Origin: Artemia franciscana
Lineage: Eukaryota; Arthropoda; Branchiopoda; Anostraca; Artemiidae
Assembly (NCBI RefSeq): GCF_032884065.1
Contig: NC_088864.1
Coordinates: 21,256,994 to 21,320,993, forward strand
Direction: 5' to 3'
Length of the DNA: 64,000 bases
Part shown: positions 31,834 to 43,560 of the stretch, one piece after another
How the letters are laid out: every line of letters starts with the position of its first letter
How positions within the stretch are numbered: the first letter of the stretch is position 1
Position numbers and translations under genes: made by a program
The notes under the pieces: model-generated
What the model saw: the letters and a program-made list of their open reading frames with translations, nothing else
The model's database searches: none
What the model was told of the DNA's origin: nothing

Positions 31834-31985
31834 TAGTCAGCACAATAGTGATGGTACCAAAATCAACTCATTAGCATTGACTTAGTAAAGTGCGATGTGT
31901 CTCCTATGTATTATTACCATTGTCTCTCTAAGCCTTGTCGTTTAAGAAATTTTAGGGGGTTACTATTTTGACGAATAGCTCAGTA
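31834..31985 (+). repeat. 150-bp dispersed repeat, copy 1
   Basis: GTAGTCAGCACAATAGTGATGG through GACGAATAGCTCAG. A ~92% identical copy lies at 35712-35865. A Helitron fragment begins immediately after it. Confidence 0.85.
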
Positions 31986-32532
31986 ATTAAGGAAAAACTA
32001 AAAAAAAAACAAAAAAGCTAAAAAACTAAAAAAAGAAAACGAAAAAAACTAAAAAAAAAAAAACAGAAAAACAAAAAGAAAAAAAAACTAAAAAAAGGAA
32101 AAACCTAAAAAGAAAAAAAACTAAAAAAGGCTTTGTATAATTACAAAGGGGATGCCGGGGGCACAGGGGGGATATATAAATGACGACGGGGACACAGGGT
32201 ATGTTCGATTAGCAATCACCATCAACTAAGCTCAAGGGCAATCATTCGAAAAATGTGGTATAGATCTGACTACGGATGTCCCTGTTGTAGTTGTCCCTGT
32301 GTCCCGGTGGTCATATATATCCCTGTGTCCCGGTCTGTAATTTCTCTTTGAGTGTCCAGGTCTTCATTTATATTCCCTGTGTTCCGTTCGTCATTTGTGT
32401 CCTGGTGTTCCGGTCTTTAGCGTCATCTTATAATGACGTTATATACAAAGCCTTATATACTTATAATGACGTCATATGCAAACCCACAAACAAACAACAT
32501 GCAAACATACAACAAATTTTTAAATATATAGA
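31985..32532. mobile_element. Rearranged Helitron fragments (F1)
   Basis: Plus-oriented A-rich tract (31993-32135), short minisatellite, and helicase motif RLAITIN.AQGQSFEKCGIDL (32205-32280), which keeps a sense codon where other copies have a stop. It then flips to minus orientation: minisatellite (32283-32425), CGTCAT leader and a 5' end reading TCTATATATTTAAAAATTTG down from 32532. Confidence 0.65.
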
Positions 32533-32535
32533 TAT

Positions 32536-33314
32536 AGTTTCTTTTCAGTTTTTTCTTTTTTAGTTTTTTCTTTTCTTAGTTTTTTCCTTTTTTAGTTTTT
32601 CTTTTTTTTAGTTTCTTCTTTTTATTAATTTGTTTTCTTTTTTAGTTTTTCTTCTTTTTTATTTTTTTTATTATTTTTTCTTTTTCTTTTTTTTAGTTTT
32701 GAAGCTTTTTTATTTTTTTTTTTAGCTTTTTTTCTTTTTAGTTTTTTACCTTTTTTATTTTTTTCTTTTTTTAGTTTTTCTTCTTTTTAGGCTTTTCTTT
32801 CTTTAGTTTTTTCTTTTTTAGTTTTTTTAGTTTTTTCTTTTTAGTTTTTCTTTTTTAGTTTTCATTTTCTTCTTTATTTTTCAGACATCATATGCAAACC
32901 CTCAAACATGCAAAAAAACAAACATGCTTTAATTATTTTTTCTTTTTTAGTTTTTTTATAGTTTCGTAGCTTTTTTAGTTTTTTTAGCTTTTTTTCTTTT
33001 TAGTTTTTTACCTTTTTTCTTTTTTTTTCTTTTTAGGTTTTCCTTTTTTAGTTTTTTCTTCTTTTTTATTTTTGTTTTGTTTTTTAGTTTTTTCTTTTTT
33101 TGGTTTTTTAGCTTTTTTACCTTTTTTAGTTTTTTTATTTTTTTTCCTTTTTGTTTTTTTTTAGTTTTTCCCTTTTTTTCTTTGTTTTTCTTTTTTTAGT
33201 TTTCTTTTTCTTCTTTATTTTTCAGACGTCATATGCGGACAAACAAACACACATATGCGGACAAACAAACACACATATGCGGACAAACTTACAACTTATT
33301 TTTATATATATAGA
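32536..33314 (-). mobile_element. Helitron 5' fragments dominated by T-rich tracts (F2)
   Basis: T-rich blocks 32536-32884 and 32930-33225, each followed by a CAGAC(A/G)TCATATGC leader. The second leader has three tandem CATATGCGGACAAAC units and a 5' end TCTATATATATAAAAATAAG at 33314. No 3' end, so these are 5' parts only. Confidence 0.65.
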
Positions 33315-33469
33315 TAGATAGATATATTAGCTTTCAGGATCTTTTTAAAATTTTCCGTACATTTTTTTGTCGGAATAATTTTTTACCGTAAAGATTGACT
33401 GAAATAGAAGTTTCCATTCATTGATTATGAGTTATACAGAAAATATAACTCATATACAAACATACAAAA

Positions 33470-33710
33470 TACATACATGACGTCATAATGCTCAATCCTT
33501 ATAATGGCGTCAGTCGACTCGACAAACATGACGTCAGTACACAAACAACTGATTTTTATCAGTTGTTTATATATAGATATTCCCCTGTGAATATATAGAT
33601 ATTCACAGGTGGGACACAGGGACACAACTACAATTGCGCGTAACTAATATGGCGCGTAACGACTTACGCGCGCGAGGGGGTTTTGGGAGGGGGCGAAGCG
33701 CCCCCACCAA
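33470..33710 (+). mobile_element. Helitron end fragments joined back to back (F3)
   Basis: 33470-33560 is a minus-type leader with GACGTCA motifs. It meets two palindromes (33543-33568 and 33581-33614), then a plus-type 3' tail (GGTGGGACACAGGGACACAAC, GGCGCGTAACGACTTACGCG) with the hairpin GGGGGCGAAGCGCCCCC. The tail stops at CCACCAAACG, where an intact copy would read ACCAACTAG. Confidence 0.65.
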
Positions 33711-33714
33711 ACGT

Positions 33715-34514
33715 TATAAGTGAAATAAAATTTCACTTTATTCCTGGCCGTCTTAGGCTTATTGTAGCTCTTCAATATTCTTTGAAAAACTGCTTTTATT
33801 GGAAAAAGATTTATTTTCTTTTGTCTTACTACTGTGTAAAGACCCACTAAACACTTAAACATCTTTTGTTTATAAAATTACCAAAGTTACCAAATATTCT
33901 CTCCCTACTAATTGACCAAGATCTTGTTTTCAAAGAGCTTTTTTATTCAAATATGCATCGTTTTCAAAAATAACTTATATAATCAATTTAGGGGATTTGG
34001 ACTTGTCAATATGTGAATGCCATTGGTGATGCCTTTGAGAAAACTAGAATAAATCTAATTTTCAGGTAGTTTGAATGTTTTGCGTTTTTTTTTTCTTTTC
34101 GCTTCTTTTGTGAATGTTCTTTGTAATGTTGTTTGACGAGCTGTGGATGCTCTGATAAGTCAAATTCACTGATCAGCTCTCACTATTGTTACTATTTTCA
34201 TTACTTATTTCATCCTCACTTATTCCAGAGAAGAGAAAGATGTTCACTTGGCTTTTCTCACTCAAAATTGACCTCACCCTCAAACACTAAACATCTTTGA
34301 CATTATAAATCCTACAAACTTATGACAGTGTGACGTCATAAACTATGTAAGCATCTACGAAATATCTAACATGTACTTTACCATATTATCATTTATCATA
34401 TAAACGTCTACTTTTACTGTATAGACATATACATCGTTGGAACAATGAGCCAAGTTACAAATTATTTCCCTATTTCACTCTCCACGAAGTACGATTTCAT
34501 CGTCTTCCTGTTTT
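33715..34514. other. Intronic non-coding stretch
   Basis: AT-rich, no gene or repeat recognised. Confidence 0.45.
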
Positions 34515-35295
34515 AGTTTGTGTTAATTTTGTCTTTTGGCTAACGAGAGCACTTTTGTCTTTTGGCTAACGAGAGCAATTTTGTCTTTTGGCTAACGAGA
34601 GCAATTTGTCTTTTGGCTAACGAGAGCAATTTTGTCTTTTGGCCAACGAGAGCAATTTTGTCTTTTGGCCAACGAGAGCAATTTGTCTTTTGGTTAACGA
34701 GAGCAATTTTGTCTTTTGGCCAACGAGAGCAATTTTTTCTTTTGGCCAACGACAGCAATTTTTGTCTTTTGGCTAATGAGAGCAATTTTGTCTTTTGGCC
34801 AATGAGAGCAATTTTGTCTTTTGGCTAACGAGAGCAATTTTGTCTTTTGGCCAACGAAAGCAATTTGTCTTTTGGCTAACGAGAGTAATTTGTCTTTTGG
34901 CTAACGAGAGCAATTTTGTCTTATGGCCAACGAGAACAATTTGTCTTTTGGCTAACGAGAGCAATTTGTCTTTTGGCTAACGAGAGCAATTTGGTCTTTT
35001 GGCCAACGAGAGTAATTTGTCTTTTGGCTAGCGAGAGCAATTTTGTCTTTTGGCCAACGAGAGCAATTTTTTCTTTTGGCCAACGAGAGCAATTTTGTCT
35101 TTTGGCTAACAAGAGCAACTTCGTCTTTTGGCCAACGAGAGCAATTTTGTCTTTTGGCCAACGAGCGCAATTTTGTCTTTTGGCCAACGAGAGCAATTTT
35201 GTCTTTTGACTAACGAGAACAATTTTGTCTTTTGGCTAACGAGAGCAATTTGTCTTTTGGCTAACGAGAGGGATTTGTCTTTTGGCTAATGATGA
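34515..35295. repeat. 24-26-bp minisatellite, about 30 copies
   Basis: Unit TTTTGTCTTTTGGCTAACGA + GAGCAA, with TTGGC(T/C)AACG the main variable site and length variants from losing one or two T. Frames on both strands (for example SLAKRQ.. repeats) are by-products of the unit length. The units have no unique spacers, so this is not a CRISPR array. Confidence 0.97.
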
Positions 35296-35711
35296 ACAAA
35301 CCATTAGGCTAGAAAGATAAGATCTATCATATTAAATTATCTTAAACTTCGAACCGTTCTTGTGGTTTAGGGTGTTAGGTGGCTTGCTTGATCAAATGTA
35401 TATTTTATTTATCCCAAACCGCTTTTCAACAAAACTAAGAGAAATTGGACTTCTGGAAGAAAAAATTACATGCAAAAAAATTCCCAAAAGAACTCCTAAG
35501 AATTCAGTACTATACATAACAAAGGCGGTTCTCTATGTTTTTGTGGGAATTTTAACGAGGTATAAGAGGAGATTTTATTTGAGGAGAAAGAAGGAGGGGG
35601 GGTCGCTAGGTAAAAATTTATTTGTTTGGTGGCCCTGGGTACCACAGATGGTGACACAGGAAAAACAAATTTGTGTCCTCCTGCTCTCCAGGGAAGCAAG
35701 GTGTCTGTCAG

Positions 35712-35865
35712 TAGTCAGCACAATAGTGATGGTACTAAAATCAACTCATTAGCATTGACTTGGTAAAGTGCGATGTGTCTCCTATGTATTATTACCGTTG
35801 CCCCTCTAGGCCTTGTCATTTAAGAAATTTTAAGGGGTTACTCTTTTAACAAATAGCTCAAAAAA
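35712..35865 (+). repeat. 150-bp dispersed repeat, copy 2
   Basis: Partner of 31834-31985. Here the sequence continues into AAAAAATAAGGAAGATTTAGG, showing the uninterrupted state of the site that carries Helitron debris in copy 1. Confidence 0.8.
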
Positions 35866-37479
35866 TAAGGAAGATTTAGGACTATTTTCTTTAAGAAGTG
35901 CAAGGCTAATAAATATGGCAGGCACGTACGCAAGAATTTTTCGGGGGGGGGCAAAACCTTCGAAACAGCAGATATAAAGTAGCACTTTTTTTATTTAGTA
36001 ATGCAAAAAGCACGTATATTGGAGAATACAGATTAACTTTAATCTGTAGTATTGTAGTGGATGGGGGGGGGAAGAGGACTGAAGCCTCAAAAGTACGTTT
36101 TAGGCTCAGCTTATGTTCAGAGTGATTTAGAGCCAGTGATTAATCTATTATATCCCACTGAAAGGGGAATTTTAGGGTTAACAGTGCAATATGGGTGCTG
36201 TGGGGGATAGTTCTTCTATTGCAAAAATGTAGAGTTTAATGAAAAATGATAGTTTCCAAAATTGATCCATTAAAAGCTGTACTTTATCCTGAAAAGGGAG
36301 GATAAATGCCCTAATATCAAGGATAATTCTATTGGGCTGTGGAAAGCAAACTCTCTTTACAAAAAAATAATAGTACAATTGCTAATTACTTCAAAGAGGG
36401 TAAACAGTTAGACAGAAAATGGGTTAATAACTGGGCAGTGACTTGACCGGATAATTGCATGGTGTAAAATCCCAAAAAAAAGGTTTCATACATGTATCTA
36501 GATTCTTATTAAACGTCCTACATTTGCCAGAAAACTCAAGAAACCATGGGGAAATTAAACATTTAACAAAATTTCGGGTGGGGGGCCGAAGGCTCTCCCC
36601 CCCCCCCCCCCCTGCGTACGTGCCAGAAATATGGTAAGGTATTGGGAGAATTGGTACATTATTTTCATCAGCATGCCTACTAAAATGGGTTGGTAAATCT
36701 AAACAATGGTTTACAAAGGCAACTGTTAATTTTGCAGTTACGCCTTTTGAGTGTCTAGAATTTAGAAATTCTTATATTAAGCATATTTACCAGATCAAAC
36801 TTGTCAAACTTACCAAAGGGGTTAAATTCCCCCGGAGGTAATGTGTAGCCGGGCTTATGCCTAGATCTTTCTTGGGTATTCTGCTGATTGAACTTCTTTG
36901 GATGGAAGGTGGCCGTCAAAATGTCTTTGTCAGTTAAATTCCTAAATGGACTGACCAAATTCATGGCGGGCTGACAGCTATGATTATGGCATCTAGTAAT
37001 CGTATTCAATCAGGTCTCTCTGAGGGTTTAAATTCCTGTCATCTCTTATTCGATCTTAACTAAATTTGGCGGAGATGAGCAGCTGGTTAGGAATTCTGTT
37101 GCACCTTCAGACGATTCAGTTCCAATCTACTAGATGCTTCCATTAGATTTGCTCACAACTGTGACCCGTGACTCACGACCATCCAACGCTGCTCTTATTT
37201 GCTTAGAACGAAAATAATCGATTGGTTAGAAAAAACCTGATGTCGGAGGGACTCAAGAAGCCTCTGTACCAACATCCAACTCCCCGACTATAAGTTTCTT
37301 TTTATTAGGAAATCCCAGTTTGGCAAGCTGTGACCCAGGCACTTCCCCATGAACGAATGCCTCTGCTCCCCTCCCCTCGTCTATTATTTCTGGTTAAATC
37401 TCTTGATAAAATATTTTGGTTACGGAAAGTTGTGTCTTTGATTTAATTTATTTTTTATGTTTATCCTTTATTTTTTCAG
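35866..37479. other. Remainder of intron 4
   Basis: No gene recognised. Two G/C homopolymer-containing patches (36060-36075, 36590-36612) are the only marked features. Confidence 0.45.
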
Positions 37480-37623
37480 GTTTGGTTGTGTGCTAGTGGG
37501 AAGTTGGTTGATACAAAATGCTCAAATCTTGCTCTCAGCATAACAGCCTGTGATATATCTTCTTGTAATATGTATCTTGCTATTGGTGATGAAACTAGTG
37601 GACTCAGACAGTTTCGACTTCAG
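37480..37623 (+). CDS. WD40 gene, exon 5 in window
   Basis: Residues 296-343; 48 codons, phase 0. The acceptor is TTATTTTTTCAG and the donor is CTTCAG|GTAATC. The exon starts with VWLCASGKLVD, finishing the blade of exon 4 (EGTAK|VW), then reads ITACDISSCNMYLAIGDE. This blade aligns with the TVLSCDIS-type blade near the end of APAF1. Confidence 0.75.
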
Positions 37624-38029
37624 GTAATCTATCACTTCTTTTTCTTATGAATTTCATTTATAAACTATTGCATAAATATATGGTATGTAATCTTTTCAAT
37701 CGTTAGGTACTGTTGTGGTTGACTTTGATCTGGTGGACAGGGACAGGTAATATTTTTCTTTGTCAAGGCCATATTAGATGTAGCAACTTACTTTCTGGAG
37801 ACTCATTTGGGGCTTACCACCATCTGGGCTTCACATCGTTTGCTATTTGTTATCCTGTGAAAAAATCTTCTCTCTGGGGCTCATTTTTCTTATTCGTCAT
37901 TTTGATGCGTGACCAAAGAACACATTTATTCAATTTTTGGTGTTTACTTCATGGTATTCTTAACTTGTATAATGTGATGGAGATTGAAGGTTTCAGAGAA
38001 TTCAAAATGGGTCTAAAGACCTGTATTTT

Positions 38030-38400
38030 AAAAATCAACTGCATCACCAAATTCTTTAAGATACCCTGCGCCACCTCCTCCTGAACCCCGCTCTTTATGC
38101 CAAAGTTCTATAGTGTAAGGTTGATTTTGCGCAGTAGTTCTTTAAAAATTGAGAAAAAGTTCAAGCTATAGTGTGTTGAGGGAGGGACCCATGTGTTTGA
38201 GCAGTAGTTCTTAAAGAACTTAGAAGTAAATTGAAGCTATAGCGTGTTGAGGGAGGGGCCCATGTGTTTGGGCAGTAGTTCTTAAAGAACTCAGATAAAA
38301 AGTGGAACTTAATGGTAAAAATTGGGTGGTTCAGAAGGGAGTAGCCCTCATATATGGAACAATTTCTGTTCCTTTTAAGTTTTAAAATCGCTTCTTGTTT
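38030..38400. repeat. GTAAGGAGCGA family fragment with short tandem units
   Basis: Contains CCCGCTCTTTATGCCAAAGTTC and, inverted, the GAACAATTTCTGTTCCTTTTAAG end of the family. Between them a ~78-bp unit (GCAGTAGTTCTTAAAGAACT ... GTGTTGAGGGAGGG) is repeated two and a half times. Confidence 0.6.
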
Positions 38401-38821
38401 TTTTACTAGTTTTTTTTAAACAAGCTTTTCTAGAATTTAATTTCTGTTCACTTTTCAAATCGTGCCCAGGTCTATCCCAGATATAAGATTGGCTACCACT
38501 CCCATAAGCCCCCCGCCGCTTGTTGTTAAATTGCATAGGTCAATACTTTTAAATTGATTGGAAGTTTTCTAGATTATCAGCGTAAAATGTTGCTTGAGGA
38601 TTGACACGATTTCTCTGGCTCTTAATTTCTTTTATCCAGTAACAAGGGACTAAAGCGATCGAATGCATTTGAAAAAAATGAATGGCAGAAGATTATTCAG
38701 GATGAATTTGAAACGCGAGTTCAATTAGCGACTGAAATAGCATAGTTGCAAATAGTTTAAAATTTTAAAACCAAGGACTTCTTTCGAGCTATAACTATAA
38801 CTGAGCAAGCTATAACTAAGC

Positions 38822-38902
38822 AACCTATAACAAGCTGTAACAGCAAAGGTCATACCTAAACCTATAACAAGCTGTAACAGCAAAGGTCATACCTAAACCT
38901 AT
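38822..38902. repeat. Short tandem duplication
   Basis: Two copies of a ~39-bp unit starting CCTATAACAAGCTGTAACAG, nearly exact, so recent. Confidence 0.9.
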
Positions 38903-39599
38903 TATTATTTGTTTGCCTACCATTTTTTGCATATAGTCACTGTATACACACCATATAACTTCTAACGTTCGCCTGCAGACGTAATAATAAGCCGAGTAGA
39001 AACTACTACCCATGTGAACAACGATGGCAATTGCTTTGTCGACCTATGGAGTCGTGCTGACTTAATAGTTTTGTATTGACAGTTTTAACCTTGTCTGTAT
39101 TTGTTGTTTCCGTGGAGGGATTTTGACTTGATTGTTTTCAGTTAATAAGTCTCATCGTTTTCATACTTACTTTTAATTCTTGCTGAAGCAGATATAAGAG
39201 TAGAACTCCAATACCCGTTGGTGTTGATAAATCTTTTCAAAACTTCATGTTTCTTAATAACTACCGCCTTTTCATCCTGTTTGTGTCTTTATTTAATACA
39301 CTCTATTTTACAAAGTCGTTCTTTTTCTCAGAGCCTCTTTTTCTTCTCAGCTACTTTTTTTTTAGCTCGAATTTCAAATCTTTGTTTCTCTAAGTCTCTT
39401 CATTCGATCGTGTAACACTGGAATGTATGACAACCTAATATCTTCATAATCCGAAGGCTATTTTTTGAAACTTTTGTTCTTTACTAAGAAATTCACTTAA
39501 AAAAGTTGCTAGATTTCAGAATTTGTGATTGACTGATCCCTCTCTTACCTTCTTGCGATCATTCGTTCATTATGATGTAGACAGAGAAAAGAAAAATTT

Positions 39600-40960
39600 T
39601 ATTCTGTAGCTCCAAGCCGCTTGAGGTCAAAACAGCTACGCACGCTCCTCCGTCCCTATCTATTTAAAGCCTCCCTCTTTACACCCTCCCAAGAAGTTTT
39701 CATTTTCCTTAAATCTTTCCTTATAACATCCTCCAACCGTATTTGGGGACGACCTGTTTTTCGTTTAGGAATAGACGGTTGTCCGAAAAGGACAATCTGT
39801 CATCCTTCATCCACAGAATAGGTCCTACCCATCTCAACCTCTATTTTTATTTTAGTCCTCTAAAGCAGGACTGAACCACATTTCTCGAACAGCTTACTGT
39901 TTGATATACGGCGAGTCAGCGACCACGCTTCAGAACTATGCTTGACCACTGTCATCGCTGTAGCTTCCAATATGTTAATCTTGGTTTTCAGACTGGTCTT
40001 CCTATTCTTCCAAACTTTTTTCAACTACGAAAAAACACCCTGGAACCTTGGCTATTCTAGTTTTAACATCTTCACTACTCTCGCCGTCTTTACTAATAGT
40101 AGTACCTTCAAGTGAACCTGTCCACTTATTCCTAGTCCTAACGACTTACTCTTCTCAACATTAATTTTTAACCCAGTCTTACACCTTGAGCTCGTAGAAC
40201 CTAACCTAACAATTTTATTTATTTTAAAAACATTTTCATCTAGGATGCTGAATCATCAGCATAATCTAATACTAGGAGAGTTTTTTTTTTTCATTTGACT
40301 CTGTGTTCTCCCATTGTCTTTACTCCGTTCCTCAAAACAAATTCCATATAAATGGGGATAGGACGCACCCCTGCTTAACTTTGGATTTAATACGAAACCA
40401 GTACTAACATCATTTCCTACACCGCACTAATATTATTCTTGTACATAGCACTTATCGCATTAATGTATTTATCCGGTGTACCATACAATGACAGTACCTT
40501 CGCTGAAGCTCTTCTATCAGCTGAATCAAACACTTGCTGATAATCTATAACACTGAGGACTAAAAGGTTTTGATGACTCATGCCCTTGTCAATTATTAAT
40601 CTAAGATTAGAAATTGGGTCAAAGCATCCTCTCCCTTTCCTGAATCACACTTTTATTCTCTTAAAACATTATCTACAGCGTCTCTAACTCAAAAAAGTAT
40701 CATCATACTAATTAATCTGCTTCCTACAGAAACCAAGCTAATGCCTCTATAATTACCACGCTCACTCTTATCACATTTCTTACTGAGGGGCATAGTTATA
40801 GTTTTCCTAAAATTGCGAGGTACTTCCCCTTTTTGAAAAATCTCATAATCTTCAATAACTTATCTTTGACTTCGTAACCACCATATTTAAAAACTCATTT
40901 TCAACAAAATCAGCACGTTTGGCCTTATTATTCTTTAAATTAGAAAAACAATAAGTTTTC
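39600..40960 (-). mobile_element. RTE-like retrotransposon, RT half (decayed)
   Basis: Minus strand, in order: IDYQQVFDSADRRA near 40550 (fingers 'D..AFDS.DR'), KQGCVLSPFIW near 40370 (motif B) and the catalytic LDYADDSAS near 40265-40240. Many stops and frameshifts. It belongs with the endonuclease half at 42240-43560; a GTAAGGAGCGA repeat was inserted between them. Confidence 0.75.
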
Positions 40961-40964
40961 TTCA

Positions 40965-42240
40965 ATTGGAAGTAAGAAGCAACATTAAAACATAAAACGA
41001 ACAGAAATTATTACGCGTATGAAGGGATTTTCCCCTCCTCAATACCTCTCTCTTTACCCTAAAGTTGTTTGGTAATTCTAAAAAAAGCTTCCTATTGTTC
41101 TAATTAAACGACCCTCGTATTTCAGAAGTCGTTCTTAAAGAATTGGGACAAAATTCAAACTTTAGCGTAAAGAACGAGGTGTATAGGAGGGGGCTATCCC
41201 CTTCATACACGAAATAATTCCTGTTTGATTTAAGTTTTAATGTTGCTTTTTACTTTCAGTTGAAATTTTTTTTTATTTAATTTCTGATCGTTTTTAAGTA
41301 ATGCCAGGAAATCTGGTCCCACCTCTACGGAGAAATCCCTCTCCCCACGGAAATATCCTCTAGACGATTCAATCTTGGTGACAATTTATCCCGGACAATA
41401 ACCCTTAACAACTCAACGCGTAAAATCGAGACGGAAAAGAGAAAGCAAGACAATTAAAAATAATTTTGTATAGGACTTCTGGCAAATTTCCCCAGTGTAT
41501 AATTTTCCGTGACAAGTTCACCCCCTGGAAACTTCCTTCCCCATAGAAAGTTATCCCTTGGAAAACCAAACCACCAGTAAAAAATTTGCCCTCACCCTCA
41601 CCCGAAAATGTATACATACTTCACAATAACAAATACTATGGGTAAAAAATTGGGCAAATTCTAGCACTTATAGACCTTTCTCGTGGGTCTGTGGGGGGGG
41701 GTCATGTTATATCCAATGGCATAGTTATTGGGCCTTCAACTATGATGAACAAAATGGCTAAATCAAAATGTTGATCGGGCGACTTTGGGGAAATAGGGGT
41801 GGGGGAGGGGGCCAAGTTGTCCTCCAATCTTTTTAGTCACTTAAAAAGGTGATCAGAATATAATTTCCGTTCGGATGACCGCTCTCACAATATTCTAGTA
41901 CCACTGGGTCGATGTGATCACCTTCGAAACAAAAAGTATATATATAAAATAATAAGCACGCGTCCGTGATTTTTCTTCTGGCAAAAAAAATACAAAATTC
42001 CACATTTTTACAGATAGGAGCTAGAAACCACTAGTAGGGCTTTTCCACACGTTTAATCTGATGATGTAATTTTCATTACGATTCTATGACTTTGGAGGGT
42101 GTTTCCCCCTTTTTTAAAATATCAGGCATGTTTTCTCAAGCTCCTTGCCTTAAATCGGTAAGACTATATTTAAAATCAGCATAATAAGCCGATTCTTTTG
42201 ACGTATCTATTGTCGCTCCTTACTTACAGTTTGTTACCAC
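40965..42240 (-). repeat. GTAAGGAGCGA repeat family, copy inserted in the RTE-like LINE
   Basis: Minus-oriented relative of the 15820-17310 copy. It ends at 42240 with CGCTCCTTACTTACAGTTTGTTACCACGAACTG, the family's terminal inverted pair, and starts with the foldback half (GAAGTAAGAAGCAACATTAAAAC, 40970-41250). LINE coding sequence resumes directly on both sides. Confidence 0.75.
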
Positions 42241-42618
42241 GAACTGTTCGATAATCCCTTTAGTACTGCCACAAACTTTTTCATTCTTTTCTATATCTTT
42301 TCCTGTAACTCTGTCACGGTTTAACCTATTCGCAAAATGTTCCGCCCATCTTTCTTTAACTCTTTCCTCATCACTAATTGTGGCCCCGTTTCTATCTTTA
42401 ACTGGGACAAGTACAGATTGATTGTTTCTTCCCAATTTATTAACATGCCAGTGCAATATTTTATTATTACGCCATGTGGCTACATCTTCCGGATCTTCAG
42501 CAATTTTATCCATTTCCTCCACTTTACACCTCTTTAATTTCCATTTTAATGCTTTCTCCACTTTCTTTACGTTCCTCTTATCCTCGTATGATCTGTCACT
42601 CAGATAATTCATGTACAA
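42220..42618 (-). pseudogene. RTE-like retrotransposon, linker between EN and RT
   Basis: Open frame of 132 codons with KWKLKRCKVEEMDKIAEDPE, ILHWHVNKLGR and ERVKERWAEHFANRLNRD. The 'R..RWAEHF..LLN' block precedes the RT domain in RTE and related LINEs. The C-terminal residues after KGIIEQF come from the inserted repeat. Confidence 0.7.
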
Positions 42619-43286
42619 TCCCCTCCTCTCTATTAAACATAAAGCATTTTCACTAGAATTCCTAGCTGTATTTCTAATTTTCTACATCATCAGTGACTTC
42701 ACAAACTAATTTCCCAAAATTATTCCATCTTTCTTCTACATTATCAAATTTTAAACTCTTGAGTTTAGTATTCAACTTTTCCTGGAAATTTTTTTTCAAA
42801 ATCTCATCCTAGAGTCTACCAACGTCAGAGCTCCCCGGAAGGTTGTTACTCTTCCTGAATTTCAGCTTTAGATTAACTTATTAGACGGTGATCTTTACTT
42901 TTGACATCAATAACAACACTTCTATATACCTTACTATCTTTTATCAACCCTCCCTGTCGTCGGTTTACAATAACATAATTAATAAGATAAGCTGTCTTAC
43001 GATCATGTGAATTTCATGTGTGAATATCAACTTAATACCATGTTACCACAGCCCCATCATTTTAATATCATGTCAACTTATGGGCCATTTTATGACCAAA
43101 TTCTTTATAAGTTATAACTAGATTTTTATGCCTATAAAATTACAGCTGTCTATAACCATTGCTGTTTTCTTTTCCTATGCCCATTTTACCTAGGATATGA
43201 TACCATCTATCCCTATTCTACCGACTTGGGCAATAAAATCCCCGATAAAAAAAAGGCATTTTTCTACCTGGGACCCTGTCTATTTG

Positions 43287-43560
43287 TTAATGTAGCTCTA
43301 AGTAAAATGCATTTGAAACACTACTATCTCCACCAGTCGGTTCTATAGGGGTATATGCTATTATGACTGATACTCTCCACTTTTTAGCCATAAAATGAGC
43401 AATTAGCATCATATGATTAATAACTTCCCAACCCAAACAAGACGTAGCAGCTTCCTTATTCATCATGAGCCCTACTCCCTGTCTATGCACCCCATCCTTC
43501 CTGCCTGAAAAAATAAATTCTATATTACCTAATTTCATATTTCCTACCCCTGGGATATGA
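43287..43560 (-). pseudogene. RTE-like retrotransposon, endonuclease fragment
   Basis: Encodes FSGRKDGVHRQGVGLMMNKE, WEVINHMMLIAHFMAKKWRV and IIAYTPIEPT, a central piece of an AP-like endonuclease of the type often annotated as craniofacial development protein 2-like. Its N-terminal and C-terminal parts are missing or out of frame. Confidence 0.7.

Noticed and set aside
34515-35295. CRISPR-like regular array
   Set aside because: No unique spacers between repeats; contiguous 24-26-bp units in a eukaryotic intron make it a minisatellite.
37713-38084. 123-codon plus-strand frame after exon 5
   Set aside because: Lies downstream of a good donor, shows no WD40 or other motif and runs into a GTAAGGAGCGA fragment.
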